Of a stretch of 64,000 nt of DNA, positions 33,955 through 45,469 are shown one piece after another. The notes under the pieces are model-generated. The model did no database searches and had not been told where the DNA came from. It was given only the letters and a program-made list of their open reading frames with translations. Positions within the stretch are counted from its first letter, which is position 1. Every line of letters starts with the position of its first letter. The stretch is taken from contig NC_087096.1 of the NCBI RefSeq assembly GCF_963855985.1, positions 5,270,001-5,334,000 of the forward strand, read 5' to 3'. A program made the translations under genes and the position numbers. Origin of the DNA: Ostrinia nubilalis. Its lineage: Eukaryota; Arthropoda; Insecta; Lepidoptera; Crambidae.

Positions 33955-34104
33955 TCATCATCATCATCATCATTTCAGCCATAGGACGTCCACTGCTGAA
34001 CATAGGCCTCCCCCAATGATTTCCACAATGGCCGGATGGTGGCAGCCTGCATCCAGCGCCTTCCCGCTACCTTTATGAGGTCGTCGGTCCACCTTGTGGG
34101 TTGA
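33955..34104 (-). mobile_element. RTE-type LINE, 3' fragment
   Basis: The minus strand encodes PTRWTDDLIKVAGRRWM, then SLGEAYVQQWTSYG and stop, followed by an (ATG)n tail that appears here as (ATC)n. It matches the C-terminus of the longer copy at 59252-59592. Confidence 0.92.
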
Positions 34105-34122
34105 ATAGAGGTATATAGGCTA

Positions 34123-34262
34123 AACGATGGACAGACGATATCCGGCAGCAGGCTGGAGTGAACTGGATGCGTGTGGCCAGGGACAGAAAACGGTGGAGGG
34201 TTGAAGAGGAGGCCTATGTTCGAAGGCGAACCCAAAGGCTGACATAGATAGATAGATAGATA
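34123..34262 (+). mobile_element. Second LINE family, 3' fragment with (TAGA)n tail
   Basis: The plus strand encodes RWTDDIRQQAGVNWMRVARD, then W..EEEAYVRR, then stop and a run of GATA repeats. It is related to the RTE C-terminus but clearly a different family. It faces away from the minus-strand RTE tail only 18 bp before it. Confidence 0.8.
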
Positions 34263-34299
34263 TAGGCTACAAATGATTTGTATCATGACTTTTGAAATT

Positions 34300-36210
34300 C
34301 AATATTAAATGCATGTTTTAATAACAACATTTTACAGTAGTGTTTTTTTATTATGACTACATTATATGTATATTCATTAAGCATATTTCAACCATGTTTG
34401 GACCCAAGAGTCAAGTATGAACCTATGTATCCGCGCACTAACATAATTATTTTGTAAGTCACTTGCGTTAAATTGGCAACAAAATCTCCACCATCTTGTA
34501 CCAAATTAGACCCTCAACAAACATTGGCCGCAATATTCCCGGAGTCTCGTTAAAACATAATAATATACATTAACTGGCCACCTAAATATTCGTAAACTAT
34601 TCCAATTCATTACATCTTAACGGGGAGTTAAAGTTTCGTTAACCCACCCCTAGATTTACTTTGCTAGCGATGAAGTTGGCCAAACTTAATTAAACTTTTC
34701 TTCTATTATGTTAATAAAGTACCAGACAATAAAAACCGACCGCTTAGTCCGTGTGCCGGTTGTTTACGGAGGATAAAACTGATTTAGCTGTCAATAAACA
34801 AAGAATAAGTACGACTGGCTTAATTTAACTTTCGAGTAAGCACTTAGATGATTTAATATCTTTTTATTACTGAAATTGGCTATTTAACTTTCAATTAGGT
34901 TAATATTTTGCTTCGTCTCTACTTCTTTGTGTCGGATTGTAATTTGATTTCTGATTGGATTGTATGTCTGTCAGTTTACGGTCTAATTAATAGCAGTAAG
35001 GTCGGTTTTAACATGGCAATTTCTGTCCATCCATCACTGGTTCAAAGTCGTCACAGGGACCGCAAAGGCGTACAGTGTGTGTCAAAGTGATAGCGATTGC
35101 GATTGCTATAGATTCTGAGACACACAGTGAGGAAGCAGAGCTACGGGACTATTCTATAAACAGAGTTGCCAATCAATTTTGATGACCAAAGGACATATCA
35201 TGAGAATGTGGCATCTTGTGTACCATTTTGCTACAAAACTTTCATATGTCGATGGTACTATTCTCATCTTCGTAAACGGTTGGGTCTGAATGACAAGTGA
35301 CTATCGTGAAAAATATACACAATAACTTTGGAGGGTTAATCTTGTTGGTATAGGCCAAGACGTTAAAGAAGGCCAAAAATTGTTTCTGATATTTTGTTTT
35401 GATTTTCTACCCTTATCTAAGACGCATCATTTCAGCGGTATACCAAGAAAGGGTGAATCCTAACCAAAGAATTTCGATATTAATATTATTTCGGGTAAAA
35501 TTGCTATAATTTGCGTATAATTTTGCCAAGCCAACAGATAGAGCCGGCCACAGATTTCCCTTATCCAGTAGCATTACTTAAAGATATTAAGTTAGCTTTC
35601 AAATTAATTTGATTCACTTTGTCTACTCAGTCGGATTTCGTAATGCCAAATATCTTTTAAATATTAGCTTCAACCGTATTGCGAGAGCGTCTATATTATG
35701 ATGGCGAGTAAGGGTGAAGCCACATGAACGTTATTTTGAAGAATATAATTACCGTGGATGAATAATAATTATTTACATAAACGATAAAAGTATTTTGGAA
35801 TTACCGTTGCGTATTATCTACAAGAAAACAAAGATATGAGGTCCACCTTTTGCATCAATTTCGTGAAATATTATCAAATTAGAAAGACCGCTAACCGTTT
35901 TGTTGTGCTGAAGTGGTGATAAGGCAAGCATAAACATTTAAAAATATCTTAAAAAACGTCCAATTACCTATTGATTTACAAATAATAAGTTTAAATTAAA
36001 TTCATGTAGCGATATTGAGTTACAAACTTGTCCGCATGGATCTACTTTGTGTGATGTACTTTTCGCTAACTGTTAATTATTTACAAGGTGATGAGTTTCT
36101 TTTATAACGTTTAGAACACAGAACATAGAAACCTCTTTCAATGTTCTGTGGTCTAGAAGCGAGCCACACAATAATCAGCCGTAAGTCGTCGTAGCCGAAT
36201 GGTAAAGCTC
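34300..36210. other. No feature recognised
   Basis: Unique sequence without repeat ends or domain-bearing frames. Confidence 0.5.
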
Positions 36211-36215
36211 TCTTA

Positions 36216-36377
36216 GAGCGCTTTCACATTTAGGCGATTTAGCAGCGCGACAAACGCGCGACAGACGCGCTGTCGAAAATTTTATACTATGTGACAGCGG
36301 ATGCATGCCTTCACATTACAAAAACGCCGCTGCCGCGCTGCTGTCGCGCTACTAACGCCCTAATGTGAAAGCGCTTA
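36216..36377. mobile_element. Foldback MITE with GAGCGCTTTCACATT ends
   Basis: GAGCGCTTTCACATTTAGGCG at the left pairs with AACGCCCTAATGTGAAAGCGC at the right. Inner AGCAGCGCGACA and TGTCGCGCTACT also pair. The flanks include GTCGTAGCCGAATGGTAAAG, a tRNA-Ser/Leu-like A-box phrase, so the MITE may have landed in a SINE head. Confidence 0.82.
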
Positions 36378-36379
36378 AA

Positions 36380-39300
36380 GCTTTTTTCGTCTCGCATTAG
36401 GCCAATCACTGACGTGGCCGAAATAGAAATGTGAGTAATTTCATCCCGCAATTAGTATAGTGTGAAATATTTTATTTTGTGGTGTACGATATTTGTTTTT
36501 GAAACATTTTAGAGAATAATTAATAGTGTTTCAATTAAATAAAATAGTTTGTCAAACAATTTAAATAGTTAACTAAACTATAAATAAGTAAATATTTAAA
36601 ACTAACTAAACAAACAATTTTTCACTTATTTTACCCTCTCCATGGGTGAAGATACACCAACTCTACTTTAATACTTGTTTTTTCTTTATTTTCTTTTTTT
36701 ATAAATTTTAACATCTTTTTATAAAAATATTTCTGTTTAACTTTTACTTTACTTTTTATATTTTTATGTAGGTAGGTATAGTTATTCAAACTATAGTTAA
36801 TTGATGCCTAAATTACATACAAATCAGGTTGGATATCTAGTGTCAGTTACGGTCAGCTTAGTGCCGGTTATCGGGCTGAACTAATACCCTATGACGTATG
36901 GAGCGTCGATAAAGATGTCACGGGTTAATTGGCTACAGTTTTACATGTAAATCCATCAAAAACATATTCTTGGAACAAAGTGCAGACGGCGTACCAACAG
37001 GAACAGTGTGGCATTCTTATGTTGTTGCAATAAGTGTGATTTTGCAACAGAAGTATAGTAATATGTCGACTTATGTATTTTGCGATAATTTTGCGAATTT
37101 TTATCGACCTATAATCTTTTATAACAAAGCAATACAATGTTCTATCACTGGTTCATCAACCCCGTTTAATGCTTTTAATCAATACCAAAATGATTATTTT
37201 ACAAAAAGTAAAAAACAAATCCTTCACTAATTATGAGAAACGCTGTTATTTTAACACTAATTTATGTTTTATGAATAAGAAAGAGAACTAAACTATAAAT
37301 AATGATAGGTAGTGTTAAACTTAATGAGCTATAACCAACTACTCGTACGTAACAGACATGCACACTGCATAGCCTATCGTGCCCGCCAAAATCTAAATTC
37401 AATTAGTTTCAACAACCAAAAAAGTTGGCATCCAACCAAAAAATGAAACGCATGCGCCGAAAATATGCAAAATTTGTTTTTATCATGCGCTCGTTGTTAA
37501 GGAGAGGAAAAAAAAAGTTGAGTCTAGTGTTTGAGAGACAAAAAAAGCTTAACACTAATAAAATGGTGTACTAAACTAGTTAAACGTATCATACAAGAAC
37601 AAAGTATAAAAAAGTTTTAATATTAACTTAGTCATTAACAAAATTACTTAATTTAGCTATAAAAAGTACTAAAACTGAAGGTAACAATAAATTTGATTAA
37701 GTATCTTAACAATAAGTAATTAATCGGTCTTTCATAACCCCAAATACTTATCGTTGTCAAAATAATTAATCAAAGTGCATCAAGTATAATGAAACTAGGA
37801 CATGTCGACATTAAAGGCATCAAAGCGTCGTCATATTGCGCGAAAGACATCGCATTAATTAATTACTGATACCACACTGAATATATTCGTCGCCGCGGCA
37901 CTCGTTGTCGCTAACGTTATTAACTTAACGCCATTAGCCGCCAGTCGACGGAACCGCTTGTAATTATGTTTGCAATAAATCGTACAGACCCATATTATCA
38001 GAGTTAGAGCAGGAAGGGCTCGGGAAAACCAGCAGGAAGCCGAAGCCGAGCGCGATTACCCCACACACGTTCATAATGACCACGTTATTAAAAAAAAGTC
38101 CCCAAAAACACTGCGAAACTACACAAAAAAGACTTTAATCCGAGTCATTTCAATAAAAAGTTCAGCACTGGCCGGTAAAAAACACGCCGCCGAAAAAGTT
38201 TGATTGCGTTCGGAAACGCACGCGGCTGCCAAAACTTTCCCGCCGCATGTGACGTTTGCCACGTGACAACAACATTCAGTTCCGTTATGTTGGCAGCAGG
38301 GCGTGTGGCCACAATGACTCCGGACGTTCGACTGACGCGACCCGACGGCACAACGCCATACGACTATTGGTCACGACTGAGGGCGAGCCCATCAATTTAG
38401 CTTGACGTTTCAATGAAAACCCCCTTCTTTTTTCCCCGGAGAGAAATTACGGAGTTTCGTCGGGGTATAATTAAAAATGTGTATCGATTTCGAAGATATT
38501 AAACTTCAGTTTGTGTTTTAACTGGAATAAAGTGAGTTGGAAGTAATAATAACTTACTTTTAGCGCGAAAGTTTTAAGCTTTATCCGAGCGTTATCTACT
38601 TCTTGCATCAAATATTTCATAAATGGGCTGTTAGAGAGTTGTAATATCTAAAACGGCAAAAAAGTTACGTAGCTACATAATTATCTCTTATCTTATTTAC
38701 AACTATAAATATTTCACATTCACAGCATGTGTCTGTATTCATTAAAATCGATAACTCTGATAGCACCACTGCAATCACAATCGCTTAAAAATACTCATTA
38801 AAAACTAGTGTTGCCATTAAAAAACAATGTTAAATAAGAAACGGTTCCGGCGAGAATTGAAAGCACTTTAAACATTCATATCGAGGAAAGCACGGTTGTT
38901 GCATATTTATTTTTTAATGCCCTGCCTCACTGTTTACATTTTCGAACTAGGTTGAAATTAATAAAATCCATTTTCCACTGGAAACTGGTTTTTCAACGCG
39001 ATAAGACGGCGGGCAAGAAAAAATGTAAAGAACTGGAACGTTTCATTTCTGTATTGGAAACTCGAATTTATAGTGAGTCCGAATAGTTATTACAGAGTTA
39101 AACTACGTTCAAAGAGAGGCAAAACCCGGACACAGGGTTTTCTTATGAAATTATTTGATGTTGACATATTGCGTACCAAACTTTATCAAATTGGTCGCAA
39201 GTTTTACACAGTTTTCCGACATGCGTAACTTATGTCTAACATTTACGAATACTTTTGGTCAGAACTGAAACTTGCCCTTAATTGAAATATAAGAATTCTT

Positions 39301-40430
39301 ATACATAAATATACCAAAATCGACTTTTAATTAAATCTTTTGATCAGTCCATATAATTTATTATGATTAATTAATTCCGCTTTCTATCCATTGTTCGATT
39401 CTTAATTCGGAATGGATGAGTACAACAGAGGACTAAATGAAAATTTCTCTTCATCTTCCGAGAACACGCCATTTGAAGCGTCAATATTGTTGAAATGAGT
39501 AAGTTTTTGTATTTTACTTCCTGTGAAATGCGTATTAATTACATTCAATTAAACAAATTTGCCTACGGATAATCGAGACTCATCAAAGATAACACCTCAG
39601 AAGATAACATTAAGGCTAATATTACTTTAGAATCGCTGATGTTTGAACTTGCGATCGTTAAGGACACGAATTTTATTAATTTTATATGTATGTACATATT
39701 TCATTACAGAAGTTTTAATAAATAAGTACCTACTTATTAGATATCGACTACTTTAGTTTTTTGTACGCTCGAAAAGTATCAAACTCATATATGGCATTAT
39801 GAAGTAAAATGTTGAATTTTAGTAGTTACCTGTAGCCATCAGTAATGAGAGAAAAATCCACCCTTACCTAATTGGAAACTGCACGAGTATTATGCATATT
39901 TACGCCACAGCAAAGCGCATTAAAATTAATGACGTGAAAATTTGATCCGGTGTAGGTTGTGTGTCTATGTATGTTCCATAGCACACCATAAAGTTAAAAT
40001 ACCTAGCGGAATAGAGCAACAAAGAACTGAGTGAACGAGATATCACTAGCAGCAACTTACACTGTGTGATAAAAAGAGATGATGCCGTCGCCGTCACGTC
40101 AAACAGAACCGTTTTTTTGCAACTATTTGACAGTATGTTAGCACTCATTGGCACGCTGAAAATATGAGCTCTGAGATTTTTTCAGATTTTACGTGATTGA
40201 AATGGTGGATGTTTATGAGAAATAGTGCTTCAGAAACGTGGGACTGGTTCGGTGATTGATTATTGGTACAAAACAGTGAAATAATCCTGACCAATGACAC
40301 ACAAACGACATTCAGTGTCATCCAAAATCGGTTTCGTTTGACAGCTCGTGGTTGTTGCTCTATTCCGAAGGAATATTAACTTTATGTAGCATACGCATTT
40401 AGAAAAATAAAATATTGTACCCTCATTTGT
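36380..40430. other. Unique spacer with a GC-rich island at 37800-38400
   Basis: No gene was identified. The 37860-38400 stretch is distinctly GC-richer than its surroundings, with no mobile-element ends. Overlapping open frames on both strands (38145-38400) have no domain. It may be a promoter, a 5' untranslated exon or a conserved regulatory block. Confidence 0.35.
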
Positions 40431-40433
40431 TAC

Positions 40434-40583
40434 CTTTTTTTCCGGAATAAAACCCAAACTGATAGGACGTGCGATAACTTTTTGTAATTCTACATATTCG
40501 AAGTTATCCAAAGGTAGATCGAGTACAATTTTTCCATATTGTTCACATCCAAAGACTACATCCCATTCGATTTTCGTTTCTTT
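40434..40583 (-). CDS. Candidate internal exon, unrecognised (50 codons)
   Basis: The 150-nt minus-strand segment lies between GTTACAG and GTAACA and is phase 0 at both ends. The peptide looks coding-like: KIEWDVVFGCEQYGKIVLDL, then EYVELQKVIARPISLGF, ending IPEKK. In-frame stops occur just upstream of the proposed acceptor, and the frame runs on past the donor. The acceptor lacks a good pyrimidine tract. No family is recognised. It could be an exon of the lectin gene, of an unrelated gene, or an old transposon piece. Confidence 0.28.
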
Positions 40584-40786
40584 CTGTAACTGGGACTCTA
40601 CTTACATACAATATCAATATTGCAATACAGCTAAGTGTGTCTCTTATTCACCCTATATTTCGAAGAAAGATGGATGAGTGGAAATTATTTTTAGGAGTAA
40701 ACCGCCTGAGTTCCTTGAATAGAGACTGTATTGTGAATTATTTACTTGAATAGTTAATATGCCACGCCAACCTGCGTATGCGCACA

Positions 40787-41003
40787 ATGAAGGCTATCGT
40801 TTTAGCGCTCACCAGTTAGCGCCACTGTAGAGTAAGGTCCTGTCACTTGCTAGTAGCGAAGACAGTGGCACCAACTGGTGAGCGCTAAAGTGGTAGGAGG
40901 ACTATCGCATTTGCACTCATCAAGATGGCGCCACTGTAGAGTAAGGTCCTGTCAATCGCCAGGGGTGCCAACTGTTAAGTATAAAAACGATAGCCCTCAT
41001 TAT
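40787..41003. mobile_element. Foldback element with internal direct repeat
   Basis: AATGAAGGCTATCGTTTTAG at the left is mirrored by AACGATAGCCCTCATT at the right, and AGCGCTCACCAGTT pairs with AACTGGTGAGCGCT. The phrase GCGCCACTGTAGAGTAAGGT occurs twice in direct orientation (about 40820 and 40927), so one arm contains a partial duplication. Confidence 0.78.
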
Positions 41004-41009
41004 GTGACA

Positions 41010-41560
41010 GCTGCAAACACCCTGTAGTACCTACCTAATATCATAAAAATAACATCATGCCAAAAAATAAGAAGAAAATAAAATAAGTAACATAACCCTT
41101 CATCAATGAAATTTCTTTTTATAGGCCACTGAATTTTTTTATGAACGATACCTCAGATCTTACTTCAACTGTGCCTGGTGGGTCATTTACAACGCTTGAT
41201 GGGACAATATGTTGAGTTTCTATAATAAATAAACACGAAAAGTCGAAGAACGTACTTAATTTGACTGCTAGCACATATCCTGCAGAACAAAGCAGACATT
41301 AGAAATAGCTTGTTCAGTTTAGTTACTGCACTGAGCTGCCTTGGGCGTGAAACAAACACTAGTGCTACAAAGTGGACTTTCCTGGAAGAGAATATCACTT
41401 ACCCGTTAATTTGTATTTTGCCAGGCAATCAAGATGTCTAACTGGTACTCAATAGGTCTTAAGCTAGGAATCTTATCACAAAATAATCTTTGAGACTCTA
41501 TTAAAAGTTTTAAACATAAAATTATTACTAATAATTAACTTTTAATAACTTTTAAAAAAA
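41010..41560. other. No feature recognised
   Basis: Unique AT-rich sequence. Confidence 0.5.
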
Positions 41561-41564
41561 ATAA

Positions 41565-41974
41565 AACCGACTTCAAATGCGTGAACACAAAAAAAAACTA
41601 AAAATTGAAAATATTGCGTATAAAAAAGTTCATCCCCAATTTTCCACCCTTGGGGGTGAAATATTTTCTTCAAATTCGCATGAAACCACCCTTTTGATAA
41701 TACCTATTCAACAAAAAAATCATCGTTCAAATTGATTTATAATCGGCGGAGATATTGCGTATAAAAAAGTTCATCCCCAATTTTCCACCCTTGGGGGTTG
41801 TTTTTTCTATTATTAAATTTAAATGGGACCACCCTTGAGGTATTACCTATACGCAGAAAAAAGATTTGTTCAAATCGGTTCATAATTGGCGGAGTTATCG
41901 CGTAACAAACATAGAAAAAAAAAAAAACATACGGGTCGAATTGAGAACCTCCTCCTTTTTTTTGAAGTCGGTTG
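41565..41974. mobile_element. TIR element with AACCGACTTCAAA ends and tandem core
   Basis: AAACCGACTTCAAA at the left pairs with TTTGAAGTCGGTT at the right. The phrase ATATTGCGTATAAAAAAGTT with CCACCCTTGGGGG following is repeated at 41611 and 41752, a 141-bp period. No coding capacity. Confidence 0.8.
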
Positions 41975-42192
41975 AAAAAGAGTCCAAATGTTGTTTGATA
42001 AAAATTATATAATAGGTAAGTGCGACCTGTTTGGATATCTCAACGGTTTATTTTTTATTGAAGGCTTTTTATATTTTGTGGCATATCACTAAAATTTCTT
42101 CTTGGATACATTCCAGTAATATTCAAGTATGTCTTCTCCCAGCTTTTCTTAAAACTTAAACACACACACACCTAATACAACTACGTTAGTTT

Positions 42193-42304
42193 GTTTCAGT
42201 CAAATGACGTCCACTGCTGGAGAAAGGCCTCCCCCAAGGATTTCCACAAAGATCGGTCCTGCTCCGCCCACATCCAGGCACCTCCCGCGACCTTCACCAG
42301 TAGG
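42193..42304 (-). mobile_element. RTE-type LINE, 3' fragment
   Basis: The plus strand reads AAATGACGTCCACTGCTGGA, then AGGCCTCCCCCAAGG and CCGCGACCTTCACCAG, the complement of the shared LINE C-terminus. It is cut off at its coding side by a MITE-like element that begins near 42305. Confidence 0.88.
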
Positions 42305-42400
42305 CCTAAGATGCGGGCCGCGATAAGCAGTTATCACGCCATTTTGTCGACTTTCCCCATACATTTTGACGTCGATAAAAGTTATCACGGCGCGCATCTA
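42305..42400. mobile_element. Small foldback MITE-like element
   Basis: AGATGCGGGCCGCGATAA, followed by GTTATCACG, pairs with GTTATCACGGCGCGCATCT at the right. About 96 bp, directly abutting the LINE tail and the next element. Confidence 0.6.
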
Positions 42401-43344
42401 CCTTTAGCTACTGAGGTGGATTTAATTTCACGTAAACACTGACGTGGGGGCCTGAGAGGCCCGTACATATGTGTGCTTATATTAAAAAATACAAAATCTT
42501 TTTAGGGGTTTATGTTTAATAATTATTAATAGTGGTTATATTTAAATACAATAAAACGATTTTTATGTAAATTATTTGTTAATAAGTACGTATTATTTCA
42601 ATATTTAGAAAACATGTAGCATTTTTGGCAAAAATCTCATAAAATCATGATTCACAAAGTTATCATGAAAAATATTCATAAATTCAACAAATCTTCTTAG
42701 AATCTTAATTTTCAATAGTCTTTTTAGCTAATGATGTATCAGTAATCCTAATATGAAATAGGGGGAAAAAAATTACACACATCAAATAGTGCGAATTAAA
42801 CACAGTCTGGATAAACTTGCTTTGTTCAGTGAAGGAAGCCATACATGTTTTTAAAATGTAGATTTCATTTGAATCTTCAAAATACATGTATGGCACTTGG
42901 TTTCATTGTTTAAATCTTGATAGACAGGTACAGGCTTATCATTTCCTAGCAAACGTGCCAAAAACTACTGTTCTTCTATTTTTCGTTAAATGCTGGTTAT
43001 TTTTACTTCCGAGATACCGCTTTCTCTCAGACGACATACTGTGGGCTCCGTATTATAGATTTTTTCAAATTATTTCAAGAAAAGACGACAACTAAATGTA
43101 AACTGTAAACAAAAAAAGTTACGCCAATACTGAGGTGGGGGCCTGAGAGGCCCACAAGAAACTTTAAAATTAATTTACCTACTGAAATTGCGCGTGCAAT
43201 CACGTGCACCGTTGTTGACAGCCTCGGCGCAATGAAACTCGAAGGTACTAAAAGATTCGGGTGTGTCGTGCACGTGGGAGAGGAGAAATTCAACAATTTG
43301 ACTTTTGCAAGGCCTGAGAGGCCCCCACGTCAGTAGTTAAAGGT
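42400..43344. mobile_element. TIR element with repeated GGCCTGAGAGGCC motif
   Basis: ACCTTTAGCTACTGAGGTGG at the left corresponds to the complement of CCCCACGTCAGTAGTTAAAGGT at the right. The phrase ACTGACGTGGGGGCCTGAGA with GGCCC following occurs at 42438, in variant form at 43129, and its other strand ends the element at about 43311. No protein domain was recognised in the frames inside. Superfamily unknown. Confidence 0.6.
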
Positions 43345-44520
43345 TACTTTCATCAACCTATCTTTTTTTATCCCTAAACGATCCCTATCGAAACGGAGAA
43401 GCTCTACGTAACTACGTAAGTTACCACTAATTTTTAACTTGACTTTCTGTTTTCCTCACATAAACATAAAAGACAACTCTGAATGCGGCCCTGAGAGCTT
43501 TTATATTCCTTTTTCAATAATAAATATTCTCTATAACGCCACTTAAATTATATGACGGTAAAATTATGGTAGTAATGGGACACCTTTCCGACTACAGCAA
43601 CTAAAATCTTTGGAGACCAGTGTGTCTGCGATTTACCTGGTCATTTTGTTTCATTTCTTGTGACACACATAGCCGATGCGATGCGGTACCTTCCTGCGGT
43701 AGGGTGTATTGAGGGGTCTTTACACTCTACATATTCCAAGATTATTAATCCTATAATCCAATACAAAAAATAAAAGTAAGAAGACCCAAATACGACCCTG
43801 GCCAGGCGTTTGAGGCTGTACCAATCCAATAAAATGAGATGCCACTTGAAACACAAGGGAGAAATGAAATAAATACCTACACATCCAATATCGACGAGTC
43901 ACCGACGTGAATTTATATCTCCCAAAGCTACTATTTTGTGCGTGCAAGAGATTTTTTCCCTTGTTGAGTACACAAAACCTTTTCACTTTCATGTCACAGG
44001 CAACTCGAATTGTTTCGGCATCCGTTAAAGTATTTGCCAAAGCCTCTCTCGTCAAATCCAACAGTTTCGCAGGATATTGGAATCATAGTTGCGTGTCGTC
44101 GCGAAAATTACTGAGCTTACATGTGTAAGAGGACCCACAAAGAAATATAACCCTTGGCACATTGCTTATTGGGTATAATAGCGCGTGTATTAAAACCATA
44201 GTGGGACTAGATACAGTAAGGTGGCCAGGGCCACTCCAGTTGCCCTCACCTTAGCAAGTTGAATAAATTTTGTAAATAAGCCCTACTATCCGCTCGTGTA
44301 GACTTAATATTAATGTAATTAAACCTCATTTAACCTTTTGATGTCAAATGAAATTTCAGGATGACCGATTATTTCAGAATGCAACTACGGAATGCAACCT
44401 AATTTTAACGTATCAAACATACCGGAAACAATAAAATTTTCAGTCACATTTTTTGATTGATTGTGTGATTGCGGGGCACGATACAATAAAAAAAAGAACA
44501 GTTTTATAGATTTAAATTTA
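43345..44520. other. No assigned gene; coding-like patch on minus at 43900-44090
   Basis: The minus frame containing LTREALANTLTDAETIRVAC and MKVKRFCVLNKG looks more protein-like than its surroundings. Further stop-broken frames continue to about 43690. It may be a decayed transposase, but no family motif was recognised. Confidence 0.25.
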
Positions 44521-44526
44521 CTTTGA

Positions 44527-44662
44527 CAGTTAGCGTCAAATAGTTCCGGACACCCAAAGTAGCTAAAAAATTCGCAACACGTCTCTATTCTATTTCATTT
44601 GGTATAAGGTTGTGTTGTCATCTTGGCCTCTTTGGGTGTCCCAAACTATTTGACGCTGACTG
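44527..44662. mobile_element. MITE with CAG(T)(T/C)AGCGTCAAATAGT ends
   Basis: CAGTTAGCGTCAAATAGTTC then GGACACCCAAAG is mirrored by CTTTGGGTGTCCCAAAC and TATTTGACGCTGACTG. 136 bp. A partial copy is at 26940-26994. Confidence 0.82.
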
Positions 44663-44785
44663 TACGTAAACTAAAACCAATGCATTAACTCATATCAAGC
44701 AGTGCTTTGCAGCACTATTCCCTCAAGATCAAAGCAGTGTAACTTCTGACGGTGCCTAAATCTATTCCGTGTAAGAGCATGCTGT

Positions 44786-45040
44786 CAGAGTAAATACAAA
44801 TGAGTAGGTCATCTTCATAGAAACGCACGGGCGCGGTTTGTATGTGAGCGCGCCAATACGTATGCGGCGCGCACGCACACACTGACAAAATTTAACGTGG
44901 ATTAGCGGGGAGTCAGTCGGGGTTGCGCCGAATTTTGTCAGTGTGTGCGTGCGCGCCGCATACGTATATTGGCGCGCTCACATACAAACCGCGCTCGGTG
45001 CGTTTCTATGAAGATGACCTACTCATTTGTATTTACTCTG
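44786..45040. mobile_element. Palindromic MITE, copy B (full length)
   Basis: The 255-bp element has the CAGAGTAAATACAAATGAG ends of copy A (4274-4466). The two halves pair almost completely, including GAGCGCGCCAATACGTATGC and ACACACTGACAAAATTT. Copy A lacks much of the second arm's inner part, so it is a deletion derivative. No clear target duplication here. Confidence 0.88.
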
Positions 45041-45335
45041 GTTTTAGGCAAGCCTCCAATTTCGGGATTACCTCCCCTACGTCCATTATGAGACTGTCAC
45101 CGCTTGGAGGTCTAATTCGGCGCCACTGGGGCGTTAATAGATACGAGAATTATGAGATAGAATCAACGGTCCACCTATGAATTACGAAACCTTTAGTGGT
45201 AACCTATCCCGTTTATTACATTTTATGAGTATATTTTTAGGGTTTCGTACCTTAGAAACCTGTAGCATGACTCAAGAACGCATGGATAATGTCTATTTGA
45301 AATTGATATCATATACCTGCTTAGGAATTACTCTC

Positions 45336-45462
45336 TTCAAATTGTCGTCATATACCCCCGGTTTCTGAATTGCGATTTTTAATGCTCTCTCTCTCTCTCT
45401 CTCTCTCTGTCTTAATTAAAATCTCAATTTAAAAAACTGGGGGTGTATGACGATAAATTGAA
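45336..45462. repeat. Foldback around a (CT)n microsatellite
   Basis: TTCAAATTGTCGTCATATAC then CCCCGG pairs with GGGGGTGTATGACGATAAAT and TGAA. The loop carries CT repeats at 45385-45408. Probably a short MITE whose loop expanded. Confidence 0.75.
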
Positions 45463-45469
45463 AAAGATG

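Noticed and set aside
43720..44061. 113-codon minus frame that looks partly like a transposase
   Set aside because: No catalytic motif or family signature could be identified, and adjacent frames are broken, so only a note is made.
44923..45180. Plus-strand 85-codon frame
   Set aside because: Most of it is the palindromic MITE.
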